From NCBI GenBank assembly GCA_016195985.1, contig JACPYP010000020.1, positions 124,001 through 188,000 on the forward strand: a DNA stretch of 64,000 nucleotides. The letters are read 5' to 3'. The translations under genes were made by a program, and so were the position numbers. This document shows positions 53,794 through 62,582 of this stretch, piece by piece. The notes under the pieces are model-generated. The model searched no databases, had not been told where the DNA came from, and saw nothing but the letters and a program-made list of their open reading frames with translations. The first letter of the stretch is position 1. Each line of letters begins with the position of its first letter. This DNA comes from Acidobacteriota bacterium (lineage in GTDB: Bacteria > Acidobacteriota > Holophagae > Holophagales > Holophagaceae).

Positions 53794-54168
53794 CCTCTAC
53801 AGGGGCAAAATCAGTGGGGACACGGACCGGAACCTCGCGCGGTTGAGATCAAGTTAGAAAATCAATGGTCTCATGCCCACCGAGACCCTCGAAGCAAAAA
53901 CTTTGTGACTGGTGGCAAGTTGCCGTTTTTATCGGACCCGCCTGTCGGATATATGAGTCCTGCGACTGTTCGTCCCTGCGCTCATCCCTGGTATGCTCGG
54001 AACTGCCGATTTCCACCCGCTCCCTTTCGGCGGCGACCTCTGCAGGAAGCCCACCTCCCCCTCCTGATCCAGGACTTGGCGGACGGGTTTCATGGAGTGA
54101 TCGCAGGAGACCCGGGTCGGTATCCGGGCTCAGGGGAGCCACGAGGGCCCCAGGGCCCCGGAGAGTTC
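53794..54168. promoter_or_regulatory. 375-bp divergent region, including the pnp leader
   Basis: It separates the minus-strand WecA-like gene from pnp. No gene is supported, though a frame is open through it. It carries the pnp promoter and a probably long 5' leader, as in many bacteria where PNPase controls its own mRNA (family knowledge). GC-rich inverted segments (GGGCCCCAGGGCCCC at 54146-54160) lie just before GGAG, the ribosome binding site, 5 nt before the ATG. I could not fix promoter boxes; TATATG at 53949-53954 is a candidate -10. No rpsO is present upstream. Confidence 0.45.
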
Positions 54169-56340
54169 ATGAACGCATTAACCTTCACTCCCACCACCGT
54201 TTCGGTGGACCTTGGCGGCACGCCCATCTCCATCGAGACCGGCCGCATCGCCAAGCAGGCCCACGGCGCCGTCATCGTCCGCCAGGGCGACACCATGGTG
54301 CTCGTGGCCGTGTGCTACGGCACCCCCCGGGAAGGCATCGACTTCTTCCCCTTGACCGTGGATTACCGGGAGCCCGTGCTGGCCGCGGGCAAGATTCCCG
54401 GCGGCTGGTTCAAGCGCGAGGGCAAGCCCACCACCAAGGAAACCCTCACCAGCCGCCTCATCGACCGCCCCCTGCGCCCCCTCTTCGAGGAGGGCTACAA
54501 CGGCGACACCATGATCACCGCCCAAGTGCTCAGCTATGACGGCCAACACGCCCCCGAGACCCTCGCCATGGTGGGCGCCTCCGCGGCCCTCATCATCAGC
54601 GAGATCCCCTTCGTGAACCCCGTGGGCGGCGTCCGCGTGGGCCGCACGAATGGCCAGCTCGTCGTGAACCCCACCGTAGATCAGCGCGCCGAGAGCGACA
54701 TCGACCTGCTGGTGGCCGGCACCTCCGACGCCCTCGTCATGGTCGAGTGTGGCGCCAAGGAAGTGCTGGAAGCCGACATGGTCAAGGCCCTGGCCTTCGG
54801 CCACGACCAGATCAAGACCCTCGTGAAGCTGCAGAAGGATCTGCAGGCCAAGGTGGGCAAGCCCAAGGTCGCCGCTGTCAAGGCCGAGCGCAACGAGGCG
54901 CTCTACAAGGAAGTGGCCGCCGCCTTCGCCGAGAAGCTCTTCGCAGCGCTCACCATGAAGGTGAAGATCGAGAGCTACAAGGCCATCGATCTCCTCAAGA
55001 AGGAAGCCATCACCCAGTTCTGCGCCGAGAAGCCCGAGCTGAAGAAAGATGCGGTCGCCTGCTTCGATGAGCTGAAGGAAACCCTCTTCCGCAACGCCAT
55101 CCTCAAGCAGGGTGTGCGCCTGGACGGCCGCAAGTTCGACCAGATCCGCCCCCTCAACATCGAGGTCGGCGTCCTCCCCTCCGCCCATGGCAGCTGCCTC
55201 TTCACCCGCGGCGAAACGCAGGCGCTCGTGACCGCCACCCTGGGAACCATCAACAACATCCAGATCATCGACGGCCTGGAAGAGGAGTACAAGAAAAAGT
55301 TCTACCTCCACTACAACTTCCCCGGCTACAGCGTGGGCGAGTGCAAGCCCAACCGCGGCCCCGGACGCCGCGAGATCGGCCACGGCATGCTGGCCGAGCG
55401 CTCCATTTTCGCGGTGCTGCCTTCCGCCGAGGAGAACCCCTACACCGTGCGTGTGGTGTCTGACATCACCGAGAGCAACGGCTCATCCTCCATGGCCACC
55501 ATCTGCGGCGGCACCCTCGCCCTGATGGATGCCGGCATCAAGCTCAAAGCCCCCGTGGCGGGCGTGGCCATGGGCCTCGTGAGCGACGGCGACAAGTTCG
55601 TGGTGCTCTCCGATATCGCCGGCCAGGAGGACCACTACGGCGACATGGACTTCAAAGTCGCCGGCACCGAGAAGGGCATCACAGCCCTCCAGATGGACAT
55701 CAAGATCGGCGGCATCACGACCGAAATCCTTACCAAGGCCCTCGACCAGGCCAAGGTCGGCCGCCTGCACCTGCTGGAGCACATGGGTCAGGTGCTCGCC
55801 ATGCCCCGTTCCGCCTACGCCAGCAATGCCCCCCAGATGCACAGCCTCCAGCTTCCCAAAGAGAAGATCCGCGACGTCATCGGCAAGGGCGGCGCCACCA
55901 TCCGCAACATCATCGAAGTGAGCGGCTGTGAAGTGAACATCGACGACGACGGCCTCTGCCAGGTCGCCGGTCCCACCACCGAGAAGCTGAACATCGCGCT
56001 CAAGATGATCGGCGATCTCATCCAGACCGCCGAGGTCGGCAAGACCTACCTGGGCAAGGTCGCCAAGGTCGTCGAGTTCGGCGCCTTCGTGACCATCCTC
56101 CCCGGCCTCGATGGCCTCCTGCACGTCAGCGAGATCGCCCACCACCGCGTGGCCAATCCCTCCGACGAGCTGAACGAAGGCCAGGAAGTCATGGTCAAGT
56201 GCATCGGCATCGACGAGAAGAGCGGTAAGATCAAACTCAGCCGAAAGGCGCTGATTCCGAAGCCTGAAGGCATGGAAGAAGAAACCGTTACCGAAGGCGA
56301 GGAACCTCGGCGTGAACGGCGGCCAAGGCCGCGGCGATAG
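54169..56340 (+). CDS. pnp: polyribonucleotide nucleotidyltransferase (PNPase)
   Basis: A 723-aa 3'-5' phosphorolytic exoribonuclease with two RNase PH cores (GKIPGGWFKREGKPTTKETL, TSRLIDRPLRPLF; DITESNGSSSMATICGGTLA with the catalytic region), an all-alpha domain between, then KH (EKIRDVIGKGGATIRNIIEV) and S1 (GKVAKVVEFGAFVTILPGLD) at the C terminus, and a short Arg/Glu-rich tail. It trims mRNA in the cytoplasm. The ATG at 54169 has GGAG 5 nt before it. It is a housekeeping gene within an otherwise polysaccharide-related region. Confidence 0.96.
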   Translation: MNALTFTPTTVSVDLGGTPISIETGRIAKQAHGAVIVRQGDTMVLVAVCYGTPREGIDFFPLTVDYREPVLAAGKIPGGWFKREGKPTTKETLTSRLIDRPLRPLFEEGYNGDTMITAQVLSYDGQHAPETLAMVGASAALIISEIPFVNPVGGVRVGRTNGQLVVNPTVDQRAESDIDLLVAGTSDALVMVECGAKEVLEADMVKALAFGHDQIKTLVKLQKDLQAKVGKPKVAAVKAERNEALYKEVAAAFAEKLFAALTMKVKIESYKAIDLLKKEAITQFCAEKPELKKDAVACFDELKETLFRNAILKQGVRLDGRKFDQIRPLNIEVGVLPSAHGSCLFTRGETQALVTATLGTINNIQIIDGLEEEYKKKFYLHYNFPGYSVGECKPNRGPGRREIGHGMLAERSIFAVLPSAEENPYTVRVVSDITESNGSSSMATICGGTLALMDAGIKLKAPVAGVAMGLVSDGDKFVVLSDIAGQEDHYGDMDFKVAGTEKGITALQMDIKIGGITTEILTKALDQAKVGRLHLLEHMGQVLAMPRSAYASNAPQMHSLQLPKEKIRDVIGKGGATIRNIIEVSGCEVNIDDDGLCQVAGPTTEKLNIALKMIGDLIQTAEVGKTYLGKVAKVVEFGAFVTILPGLDGLLHVSEIAHHRVANPSDELNEGQEVMVKCIGIDEKSGKIKLSRKALIPKPEGMEEETVTEGEEPRRERRPRPRR

Positions 56341-56403
56341 CGCTTTCCAGGTATGCAACAGCACGATCCAATTCAGCCATTGATCGGTCATGGAGAACCC
56401 GGC

Positions 56404-57150
56404 ATGAACGAAGCCGCGCTTTCGGCCACACAACAGCGCCCCGAACCCAAGGAGGCCTTTCCCTACAAGCCGCCCACCCAGGAAATCAGGGACAAGTACC
56501 CACACATCTTCGCCCTGCAGAAACCTCTGCCAACCCGCTTACCCAAACAGGTCTTCGACAAGCTGGTAGCAGGCTTTCTCCTGCTTGTGGCTTCCCCCTT
56601 CCTACTTCTCTTGAAAGCCGCCTATCTGATTGAAGGCTGGATCATTCCCGAGAACAAAGGGCCAATGTTCTTCAGCTACAACGCAATGAGCGCAGGCAAG
56701 GTCTTCCCCAAATACAAGATCCGTCTGATCAAAACGAAGTACATCGATCCGGTTGGAGCCGCCAAGGGGGACTGGTATGCCTTCTCAGCGGAATGGACCC
56801 CTGACAGTCGGACCCATGTCGGCCACTTCGCCAAGAAGTTCTATATGGATGAGTTGCCTCAGTTCTACAGCATTCTCATTGGCGACATGAGTCTGATCGG
56901 TCCCCGCCCGCTTGCGGTGCATCATTATGAGCGCGACCGGGCCCAAGGCAATGTCACGAGATTCCTCATCAAGGGCGGTTTGCTGGGTCTTGGCCATGTC
57001 CACAAAGGCACACCGGAGATGGGGAACCCCATTTATGAATATGAGTACATTGACCGCTACATGAACTCTTCCGCATTTGGGCTGCTCTGGCTTGATCTTG
57101 TCATCATTGGACGAGGCATCAAAGTTATTCTGCAGGGCAAAGGCCTGTAA
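56404..57150 (+). CDS. initiating sugar transferase (WcaJ/PglC-type)
   Basis: About 248 aa from the ATG at 56404 (GGAG 8 nt before); an in-frame ATG at 56353 would add 17 residues. One membrane-embedded hairpin (KLVAGFLLLVASPFLLLLKA) is followed by the bacterial sugar transferase domain with PKYKIRLIKTKY and FYMDELPQFYSILIGDMSLI GPRPLA. It has the small PglC-like layout without the extra N-terminal helices of WcaJ. It would transfer a hexose- or diNAcBac-1-phosphate to undecaprenyl phosphate; the sugar is unknown. A strong terminator follows. Confidence 0.9.
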   Translation: MNEAALSATQQRPEPKEAFPYKPPTQEIRDKYPHIFALQKPLPTRLPKQVFDKLVAGFLLLVASPFLLLLKAAYLIEGWIIPENKGPMFFSYNAMSAGKVFPKYKIRLIKTKYIDPVGAAKGDWYAFSAEWTPDSRTHVGHFAKKFYMDELPQFYSILIGDMSLIGPRPLAVHHYERDRAQGNVTRFLIKGGLLGLGHVHKGTPEMGNPIYEYEYIDRYMNSSAFGLLWLDLVIIGRGIKVILQGKGL

Positions 57151-57182
57151 CTCGCAACTGAGCTAAGCTCGATCTCACCCCT

Positions 57183-57227
57183 ACCGGGCTTCCGAGATGC
57201 CTATTATGGCTAGGAAGCCCGGTTTTT
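57183..57227 (+). terminator. intrinsic terminator after the sugar transferase gene
   Basis: ACCGGGCTTCC (57183-57193) pairs with GGAAGCCCGGT (57213-57223), followed by TTTT in the plus direction. The right arm overlaps the last codons of the convergent flippase gene (stop at 57210-57212). Confidence 0.88.
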
Positions 57228-58466
57228 CTCCGTGCTCGCGCCGTTTATTCCGTCCTTGGCGGGTCTGGTCTTCGAAAGCGCTCGCTGGGACTGGATTTTC
57301 AAGAGAAGAAGAATGCTGTAGCCCCCTAGGGAGAGAGTCATGGCCAGCAGGAGAGCGTAGTCTGCGGCCATCAAGTGGGGGAGAACAAAGAAACTGAAGA
57401 GGAGAATGAAAACCGCGATTAGGGAAATCCGGAAGAGGTGTTTCGTTGGTATGCGACCAATCAATAGAGTCGGTGTCATCCACACAAGATAAAGCAAGGG
57501 TGTCAGGAGAGGGATTAGGCGCATAGCGCCAAGGTCGATCTTTTGACCTTTGAATAGGTATGCCAACAGATTAGGCAGGAGAAAGTAGAGGGCAAAGGCG
57601 CCCCCCACAATCCAAACACCCGCCAGCCAAAGGAAGGCTGTTCGAAGTTTAGACTTCGTATGCCACAAAGTGGCCTGAAAGATGTTTGGATGAAGAGGAA
57701 CGGAATAGATCAGAGCCATGTCTGCGGACAACGCGAGTTTATACATGGCAACAGACTGCGACTCTGCATGACGGGCAAACAAGATGACAATTAGCGTATT
57801 GAAGGTAACAAATAGAAGCCGAGAACCACAGAGAAGTCCTATCTTTTTTGCCATGACAAAGATGCGGAGCGTACTGGGATAGCTTTTTGAAACAAAAACA
57901 TCTGCAACTATCGGATGAGCGTTCCTCCAAAGGCTGATGTCCGCAAGACCATAGGCGACAAATACCGCCCAAAGCACACCCAAGGGAGTTTTTCCCAGTA
58001 TCGAGCTGAAAACAAGGGGGAGAACCGTAAGAAGCAAGGAGAAGATTACGCTATTTCTCAGAATAGCGCGACTGTTTGCACTGCCCAGAGTAACGGAAAG
58101 TAGAATCGTGTAGAGCGCAATTGCAGAGTCAATAGCAAATAGAAGGGTCAGGGTAAACACTGGGACGCCTATTGCTATGCCATAGATACCTATAATGACG
58201 CCAGCGCCAAAGAAATAAATCGCCACAATTGGAATAAGCCCTCGTAACCGGGCGTTTCGTGTGTGTGGAAAAGCAAATTCATGGACAACGAAGGCGAAAA
58301 GAGCCGAATCCACAAGCCCCTGAGCGAAGTAAGGCATGCTCAGCAGCGTGGCGATCTCCCCATAAGCATTGAGCCCCAACAGTTTCGGAATTATGAGGTT
58401 GTTAGCAAGCAATCCCATAAACCCCAATAACTGAGCCAAAGCACCGCTGAGGTTCCGTGTTAACAT
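57210..58466 (-). CDS. polysaccharide flippase-like membrane protein (Wzx/MATE-like)
   Basis: A 418-aa protein with about 12-14 helices and few charged residues, with the oligosaccharide flippase pattern near the start (LSGALAQLLGFMGLLANNLI, IPKLLGLNAYGEIATLLSMP). It probably moves lipid-linked sugar units across the inner membrane; the assignment rests on topology, the N-terminal pattern and its neighbours. The ATG at 58466 has AGGAG 6 nt before it. The frame remains open upstream through a G15 tract to a GTG at 58514. The base composition is more A+T-rich than the genes to the left. The flippase family is diverse, so Wzx is likely but not certain. Confidence 0.75.
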   Translation of the reverse strand: MLTRNLSGALAQLLGFMGLLANNLIIPKLLGLNAYGEIATLLSMPYFAQGLVDSALFAFVVHEFAFPHTRNARLRGLIPIVAIYFFGAGVIIGIYGIAIGVPVFTLTLLFAIDSAIALYTILLSVTLGSANSRAILRNSVIFSLLLTVLPLVFSSILGKTPLGVLWAVFVAYGLADISLWRNAHPIVADVFVSKSYPSTLRIFVMAKKIGLLCGSRLLFVTFNTLIVILFARHAESQSVAMYKLALSADMALIYSVPLHPNIFQATLWHTKSKLRTAFLWLAGVWIVGGAFALYFLLPNLLAYLFKGQKIDLGAMRLIPLLTPLLYLVWMTPTLLIGRIPTKHLFRISLIAVFILLFSFFVLPHLMAADYALLLAMTLSLGGYSILLLLKIQSQRALSKTRPAKDGINGASTEKNRAS

Positions 58467-58489
58467 TAAACGCTCCTGAATCTCAAAAT

Positions 58490-58516
58490 CCCCCCCCCCC
58501 CCCCACACACACACAC
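58490..58516. repeat. simple sequence repeat C15(AC)6
   Basis: Fifteen C residues (58490-58504) run into six AC units (58505-58516). It lies 23 nt before the flippase ATG, outside its AGGAG. On the minus strand it reads (GT)6 G15. Such tracts gain and lose units by slipped-strand mispairing and often switch surface-structure genes on and off. Confidence 0.93.
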
Positions 58517-58702
58517 TCCGACCACCATTATGGTGGAATTTCTCACAACCGTTAACGCGGAGTCATCCACATCCAACTTGCCCAGTCAAAACGCGGTTTA
58601 GTGCAAATCCATAGCTTGAGCGGCAGCCAAGCCCAAAGAAAATCCAGTTCATCGATGACAGGAGCAGAGCTCGATCAGACCACCGTTTCATGGGAGAAAT
58701 CG

Positions 58703-59533
58703 ATGGCTCGTACGCCAATTTCCAACGACTTATCTAGACTGCGGTCAATCCTGGAAGAGCCACTCATGAACCTCGATTTGGCCGAACTAGCACGCCATAA
58801 CAGAGGTTATTTAAGCGACTATTCCAGCCATCGCTTCGAGACCTTCGTGGAGGCTGAATGGCCATCACACTCTAGGGTTCTGAAATGGTATTTAAAGAAT
58901 ATCCCAAAGGGAAGTCGAGTGATGGAAATTGGCACATTCGTTCCTGTTATTCCCATACTCCTAACCTGGCACGGGTATTGGGTAACAACCGTCGAGAAAC
59001 TCTCACTATACGGGAAAGCACTCGACCCCATGATCGATCTTCTCACACGAATGGGCGTGACATTCCAAGATATCGACATCATAGGTTCCGATTTTGATTC
59101 AACTCGGTTCGATGTTGTGAACCTGATCGCCATCCTTGAACATCTCCTGGGGAGTCCCAAACAACTGCTTATGCGCATCCAAGAAATACTGGTTCCCGGA
59201 GGGGCGCTGGTCTTGACAGTGCCAAATCAAGCGCGCCTCATTCGCAGGCTGGGACTACTCTTGGGGGGGACTTCCGTCCAGCCGAAATACCAGGATTATT
59301 TTAACTCCGCCTATCCTTTCTCTGGTCACCACCGTGAGTACACGAGAGCCGAGGTCGTCTACGCCTTGACTCAGTCAGGCTTCCGCGTAGGCGAGATAGA
59401 TTCTATTAAGTACCCACCCAAAGGAAGCTTTGCATACCAAGGCATCACTCTTCTTGGGAATCTTCTGCCGAAAACCTTCCATCAGGCAATATTTGCGGTT
59501 GGATATAAAAACGATGGTCAAATTTCACAATAG
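58703..59533 (+). CDS. SAM-dependent methyltransferase (class I)
   Basis: A 276-aa protein from the ATG at 58703, with GGAG 6 nt before it; the frame opens from 58601 (GTG), but those residues are unlikely. The Rossmann pattern is SRVMEIGTFVPVIPILLTWH (motif I, ExGxxxP rather than ExGxGxG), FDVVNLIAILEHLLGSPKQL (motif IV region) and ILVPGGALVLTVPN. SGHHREYTRAEVVYAL before the end is typical of methyltransferases in sugar and O-antigen gene groups (family knowledge). The acceptor is unknown; a terminal sugar methylation is possible. It belongs to the A+T-rich segment. Confidence 0.82.
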   Translation: MARTPISNDLSRLRSILEEPLMNLDLAELARHNRGYLSDYSSHRFETFVEAEWPSHSRVLKWYLKNIPKGSRVMEIGTFVPVIPILLTWHGYWVTTVEKLSLYGKALDPMIDLLTRMGVTFQDIDIIGSDFDSTRFDVVNLIAILEHLLGSPKQLLMRIQEILVPGGALVLTVPNQARLIRRLGLLLGGTSVQPKYQDYFNSAYPFSGHHREYTRAEVVYALTQSGFRVGEIDSIKYPPKGSFAYQGITLLGNLLPKTFHQAIFAVGYKNDGQISQ

Positions 59534-59715
59534 AACTGCCCATTACTGCCTTCTCTGCCTATCTATTATTCATGCCTATGAATAATGGGATCTCCTTTCA
59601 GCATGGCCTTTTATTGCCGATTTGTCTCTCTTGGGGGTTCTCTTTATAAATCACATTATTATATAGTCGGCCTTGCAATAGTCTCAACTCACCCCGATGC
59701 AATAGGTTGTAGGAA

Positions 59716-60020
59716 CCCATTAATGCCATTGGCGAAGTGGTCGAGGACCACCAACCCATCGTGATGGAGGGTGGCTGGCGCAATTCCCGGCACCCAGCCT
59801 TCGTGTGGATCAACACGATACTGGGCAAGCTGAAAGGCAACCTCCTCGGCATCTGCCGCTGAATCAACGCCAAGCACCTCCCCTCTACCTGGCCGAGTTC
59901 CAGTGGCGCTTCAATCGCCGCTTTGACTTGGAGGTCATCCTGAACAGGCTCCGCGGCTCCGCCGCACTCACACCGCCCATGCCTCAAAGCCTCCGGCTTT
60001 TGGCCAAGGCGAGCGAATAA
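59716..60020 (+). pseudogene. decayed IS1595-family transposase, C-terminal remnant
   Basis: Translation of the plus strand gives VVEDHQPIVMEGGWRNSRHP then AFVWINTILGKLKGNLLGIC, with an in-frame TGA, INAKHL, and after a one-base shift YLAEFQWRFNRRFDLEVIL. This matches the end of ISXO2/IS1595-type transposases, in which a His-Pro-x-Phe-x-Trp-x-Asn-Thr, and a YLAEF-RFNRR tail, are conserved. Both a nonsense and a frameshift mutation are visible (the shift lies near CTCCCCTCTAC, 59877-59887). No full-length gene, and no clear terminal inverted repeats, are seen. The rest of the spacer 59534-60191 holds no supported gene. Confidence 0.75.
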
Positions 60021-60191
60021 GCAGGTAAACTATTACAAATTGTCCATTTAATTAGCATTTAACCAAATTAGAGGAGAGGATGGCTGGGTCCTCAAGAGTG
60101 CCATAGTGGTAGAATTGAGATAGTAGGAGTCGTACCGGGACTCGCCGGAAGGCCTCCTCCCACCAGACTGGCTGGCAGCGATGGACATATC

Positions 60192-61775
60192 ATGGCGAAT
60201 TGGCGAAAGCAGATGGCAGGGTGGATTAGGAGGGCAACGCGCAATGAAATGGACTACCTACTGGGAACTCTCACGGTCTCCGTGCAGTGCATTACTCTTT
60301 GGAGTATTTATTTTGATGGCTTTTTTGACGCACCTTTCAAAGCGGCATTTGTAATCATTTCGAGCGTGGCCGGTGCTGGGTTTTATATTGGCATCATATC
60401 TCGCATGGTGGGCAAAAGGCACCTTCCGTGGATCATCGCTTTCGCGTCCATCTGGATCCTAGGATTGGCATGGTACGCCAATGCGCTGTCAGATCTCCCT
60501 CATCTTTCAACGTTTGCAGTGCTCGTTTCGGAAGGCCGCGATGTTCCGATTCTGGCCTATTTCCATTCGATTCCGAAAGCTCAGATTTTAATGGCTTTAG
60601 TCACCACCTCCACCTATGTAGTATTTGTTCGCGTCTCTGAAGAAAGGTTGTCTTTAGACCGCCTTTTCATTGCCACTAAAGCAGCATTGAGTGCCGGAAT
60701 GCTGATACTTTATCCACCTTTTGGGAAACCAGACTATGTCTGGCTGGATGACGTGGTTCGCAAACATGGGCTTGTAATAGGCTGGTTGGTAGATGGCATT
60801 CTTACCATGAGGCTGCGTAATCCTGAAGCTGATGTCGCTGCAATTCGACAGAACCTCCTCACTCGGCCGGTTCCCTCCCTAAAATCCCTGGACCATGTCG
60901 ACCGGGCCTTGGTGATCCAAGTGGAATCCATGGACAGCGAATTGCTCCGCAACTCGACCACGCCTCACATGCCTTATCTGGCAGGAATTCTTACTAAATG
61001 TAGCATGGATTTACTGGAGCCCAACTATGGAATTTCGGGTAGCTCCGGGTCAGATTTTCAGTTTCTGACTGGGGCAAGACCGGCGCTTCCCTACCCTGTG
61101 TACAACAGCCCTGCCATGAATCAAATCGACTCCCTACCCAAAAAGCTGCGGGCTTCCTCGGTTGCGACCTACATCTACCACAACAACACCAGTCGTTTTT
61201 GGAAGAGGGGCCCGGCCTTGAAGGCCATGGGAATCATGGCCTTCGACGATGCGGAGATCATTCCAGAGCATCGAAAATCGAAGTGGGGCTTAGCGGATGA
61301 GGATGTTGTATCACACCTTATTGAGAAAGTAAAAGAACGCCCAGCCCCTTCCCTTCATTTTTGGATCACCATGTCCACCCATTCTCCGTACGACCTTATC
61401 GAAGGAGATGCGCCAGGCTACTTCAATTCATTCAAGCAATTAGATCGTCAAATTCAACGATTAATCGAGGGAATCAGCAGCCAGCGCATCGCCTTCATTA
61501 TCTACGGAGACCACCCCAGCCCAGGTCATCGCCAGTATTGGCCCTCATCTGCATTTAGCCCCAAGGTGCCGTGCCTTAGTTTTATCAATGACCACGGTGT
61601 CATCAGCCCCCTTCAGATTCAACGAACAGCCGGAGTCACCTATGAGATTGCCTCGCTTGCATCTCTATTGGAGAGTGTCCTTGTGGGCCATTCCAATGAT
61701 TACTCTTCTGCTGATCACACCTTGGGGCAGGTACGTAACCATCTTCACAGGACACCAGTTCCTCAACACCATTGA
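60192..61775 (+). CDS. LtaS/MdoB-like sulfatase-fold phosphoglycerol (or phosphoethanolamine) transferase
   Basis: A 527-aa protein with about five N-terminal membrane helices and a periplasmic sulfatase-type domain. Metal-site candidates are Glu in VIQVESMDSELL, the region GSSGSDFQFLTG where LtaS-type enzymes have a Thr nucleophile in TSDxEF (here Gly-Ser-Asp, so the Thr is not evident and a Ser may serve), FWITMSTHSPYDL, and Asp-His in FIIYGDHPSPGH. It probably transfers phosphoglycerol or a related group to a surface glycan; no ordinary sulfatase Cys/Ser motif is seen. Its last 134 nt overlap the GDPD gene. Confidence 0.83.
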   Translation: MANWRKQMAGWIRRATRNEMDYLLGTLTVSVQCITLWSIYFDGFFDAPFKAAFVIISSVAGAGFYIGIISRMVGKRHLPWIIAFASIWILGLAWYANALSDLPHLSTFAVLVSEGRDVPILAYFHSIPKAQILMALVTTSTYVVFVRVSEERLSLDRLFIATKAALSAGMLILYPPFGKPDYVWLDDVVRKHGLVIGWLVDGILTMRLRNPEADVAAIRQNLLTRPVPSLKSLDHVDRALVIQVESMDSELLRNSTTPHMPYLAGILTKCSMDLLEPNYGISGSSGSDFQFLTGARPALPYPVYNSPAMNQIDSLPKKLRASSVATYIYHNNTSRFWKRGPALKAMGIMAFDDAEIIPEHRKSKWGLADEDVVSHLIEKVKERPAPSLHFWITMSTHSPYDLIEGDAPGYFNSFKQLDRQIQRLIEGISSQRIAFIIYGDHPSPGHRQYWPSSAFSPKVPCLSFINDHGVISPLQIQRTAGVTYEIASLASLLESVLVGHSNDYSSADHTLGQVRNHLHRTPVPQHH

Positions 61776-62535
61776 GTGGGCGAAACTCGGAGCAGATCGT
61801 GCACGACCGCCAAGCGTTGAAACATGGAAGCCACCCCGAATCGCCCATGCTGGGGGTGGCCAGTATGGCCAAGCGGGACTGAACGACAAAGAGGCACTCG
61901 AGGCTGCTTTCGCACGCGGATTCCGGCTCTTCGAATTGGACTTCGAGTGGACCTCCGATCGGGATCTGGTATTGCTCCACGACTGGGGTGAGACCTGGGA
62001 GCGGTTCGGGGGCCAACCAGGGCAACCCATCACTCTGGCAGGCTTCATGCAGCAAATGGCGCGGCGAAACCGAACTGGGTTGGATCTCAAAAAACTCTGT
62101 GATTGGATGATCTTGCACCCGGATACTAAAATCATCACGGATGTCAAAACCCAGAACATCTCAGCGCTATCACTGATTTTGAACCGCATCCCGAAGGCTC
62201 GTCAACGTGTCATTCCGCAAGCCTATTCCTTTGACGAGTGGGACGCTCTTGTTGGCATGGGGTTTGATCGCGTCCTTCTTACGGTTTACAGACGGGCCCA
62301 GCGAAGCTTCATGTTGCGAACCTTTATCACCAAACGTCACCCGTGGGGACTCACCCTTCCAAAGGATCGAGCTTCACACGACAGCATTGTCCAATTTGCC
62401 CGTGACCACGGGGTTTATGTTTTCGCACACACGGTCAACACCCATACCGAGGCGCAGAATTTGATTAAATCAGGGGTTTCCGAGATCTATACAGACTTCC
62501 TTCTTCCAATTGACGAGTCCGAATCGACCCCGTGA
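61642..62535 (+). CDS. membrane-anchored glycerophosphodiester phosphodiesterase-like protein
   Basis: About 297 aa from the ATG at 61642 (GGAG 6 nt before); an earlier in-frame start at 61588 has no such site. An N-terminal membrane helix (VSLWAIPMITLLLITPW) anchors the GDPD barrel. Active-site residues are seen as IAHAGGG, RLFELDFEWTSDRDLVLLHD and IITDVKT. The first 134 nt overlap the end of the phosphotransferase gene in another frame. GDPDs cleave glycerophosphodiesters to glycerol-3-phosphate, so it may remodel what the neighbour attaches. Confidence 0.87.
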   Translation: MRLPRLHLYWRVSLWAIPMITLLLITPWGRYVTIFTGHQFLNTIEWAKLGADRARPPSVETWKPPRIAHAGGGQYGQAGLNDKEALEAAFARGFRLFELDFEWTSDRDLVLLHDWGETWERFGGQPGQPITLAGFMQQMARRNRTGLDLKKLCDWMILHPDTKIITDVKTQNISALSLILNRIPKARQRVIPQAYSFDEWDALVGMGFDRVLLTVYRRAQRSFMLRTFITKRHPWGLTLPKDRASHDSIVQFARDHGVYVFAHTVNTHTEAQNLIKSGVSEIYTDFLLPIDESESTP

Positions 62536-62582
62536 CCAGAATTCACCTATCGCTGCGCAAGGGAATTCTTCCAGGAGGCAGA

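Noticed and set aside
53767-54168. 134-residue N-terminal extension of PNPase
   Set aside because: The frame is open by chance; the ATG at 54169 has GGAG in place and matches the family N terminus.
59598-59987. Minus-strand frame over the IS remnant
   Set aside because: The plus strand, with one stop and one frameshift, matches the transposase C terminus; the minus frame matches nothing.
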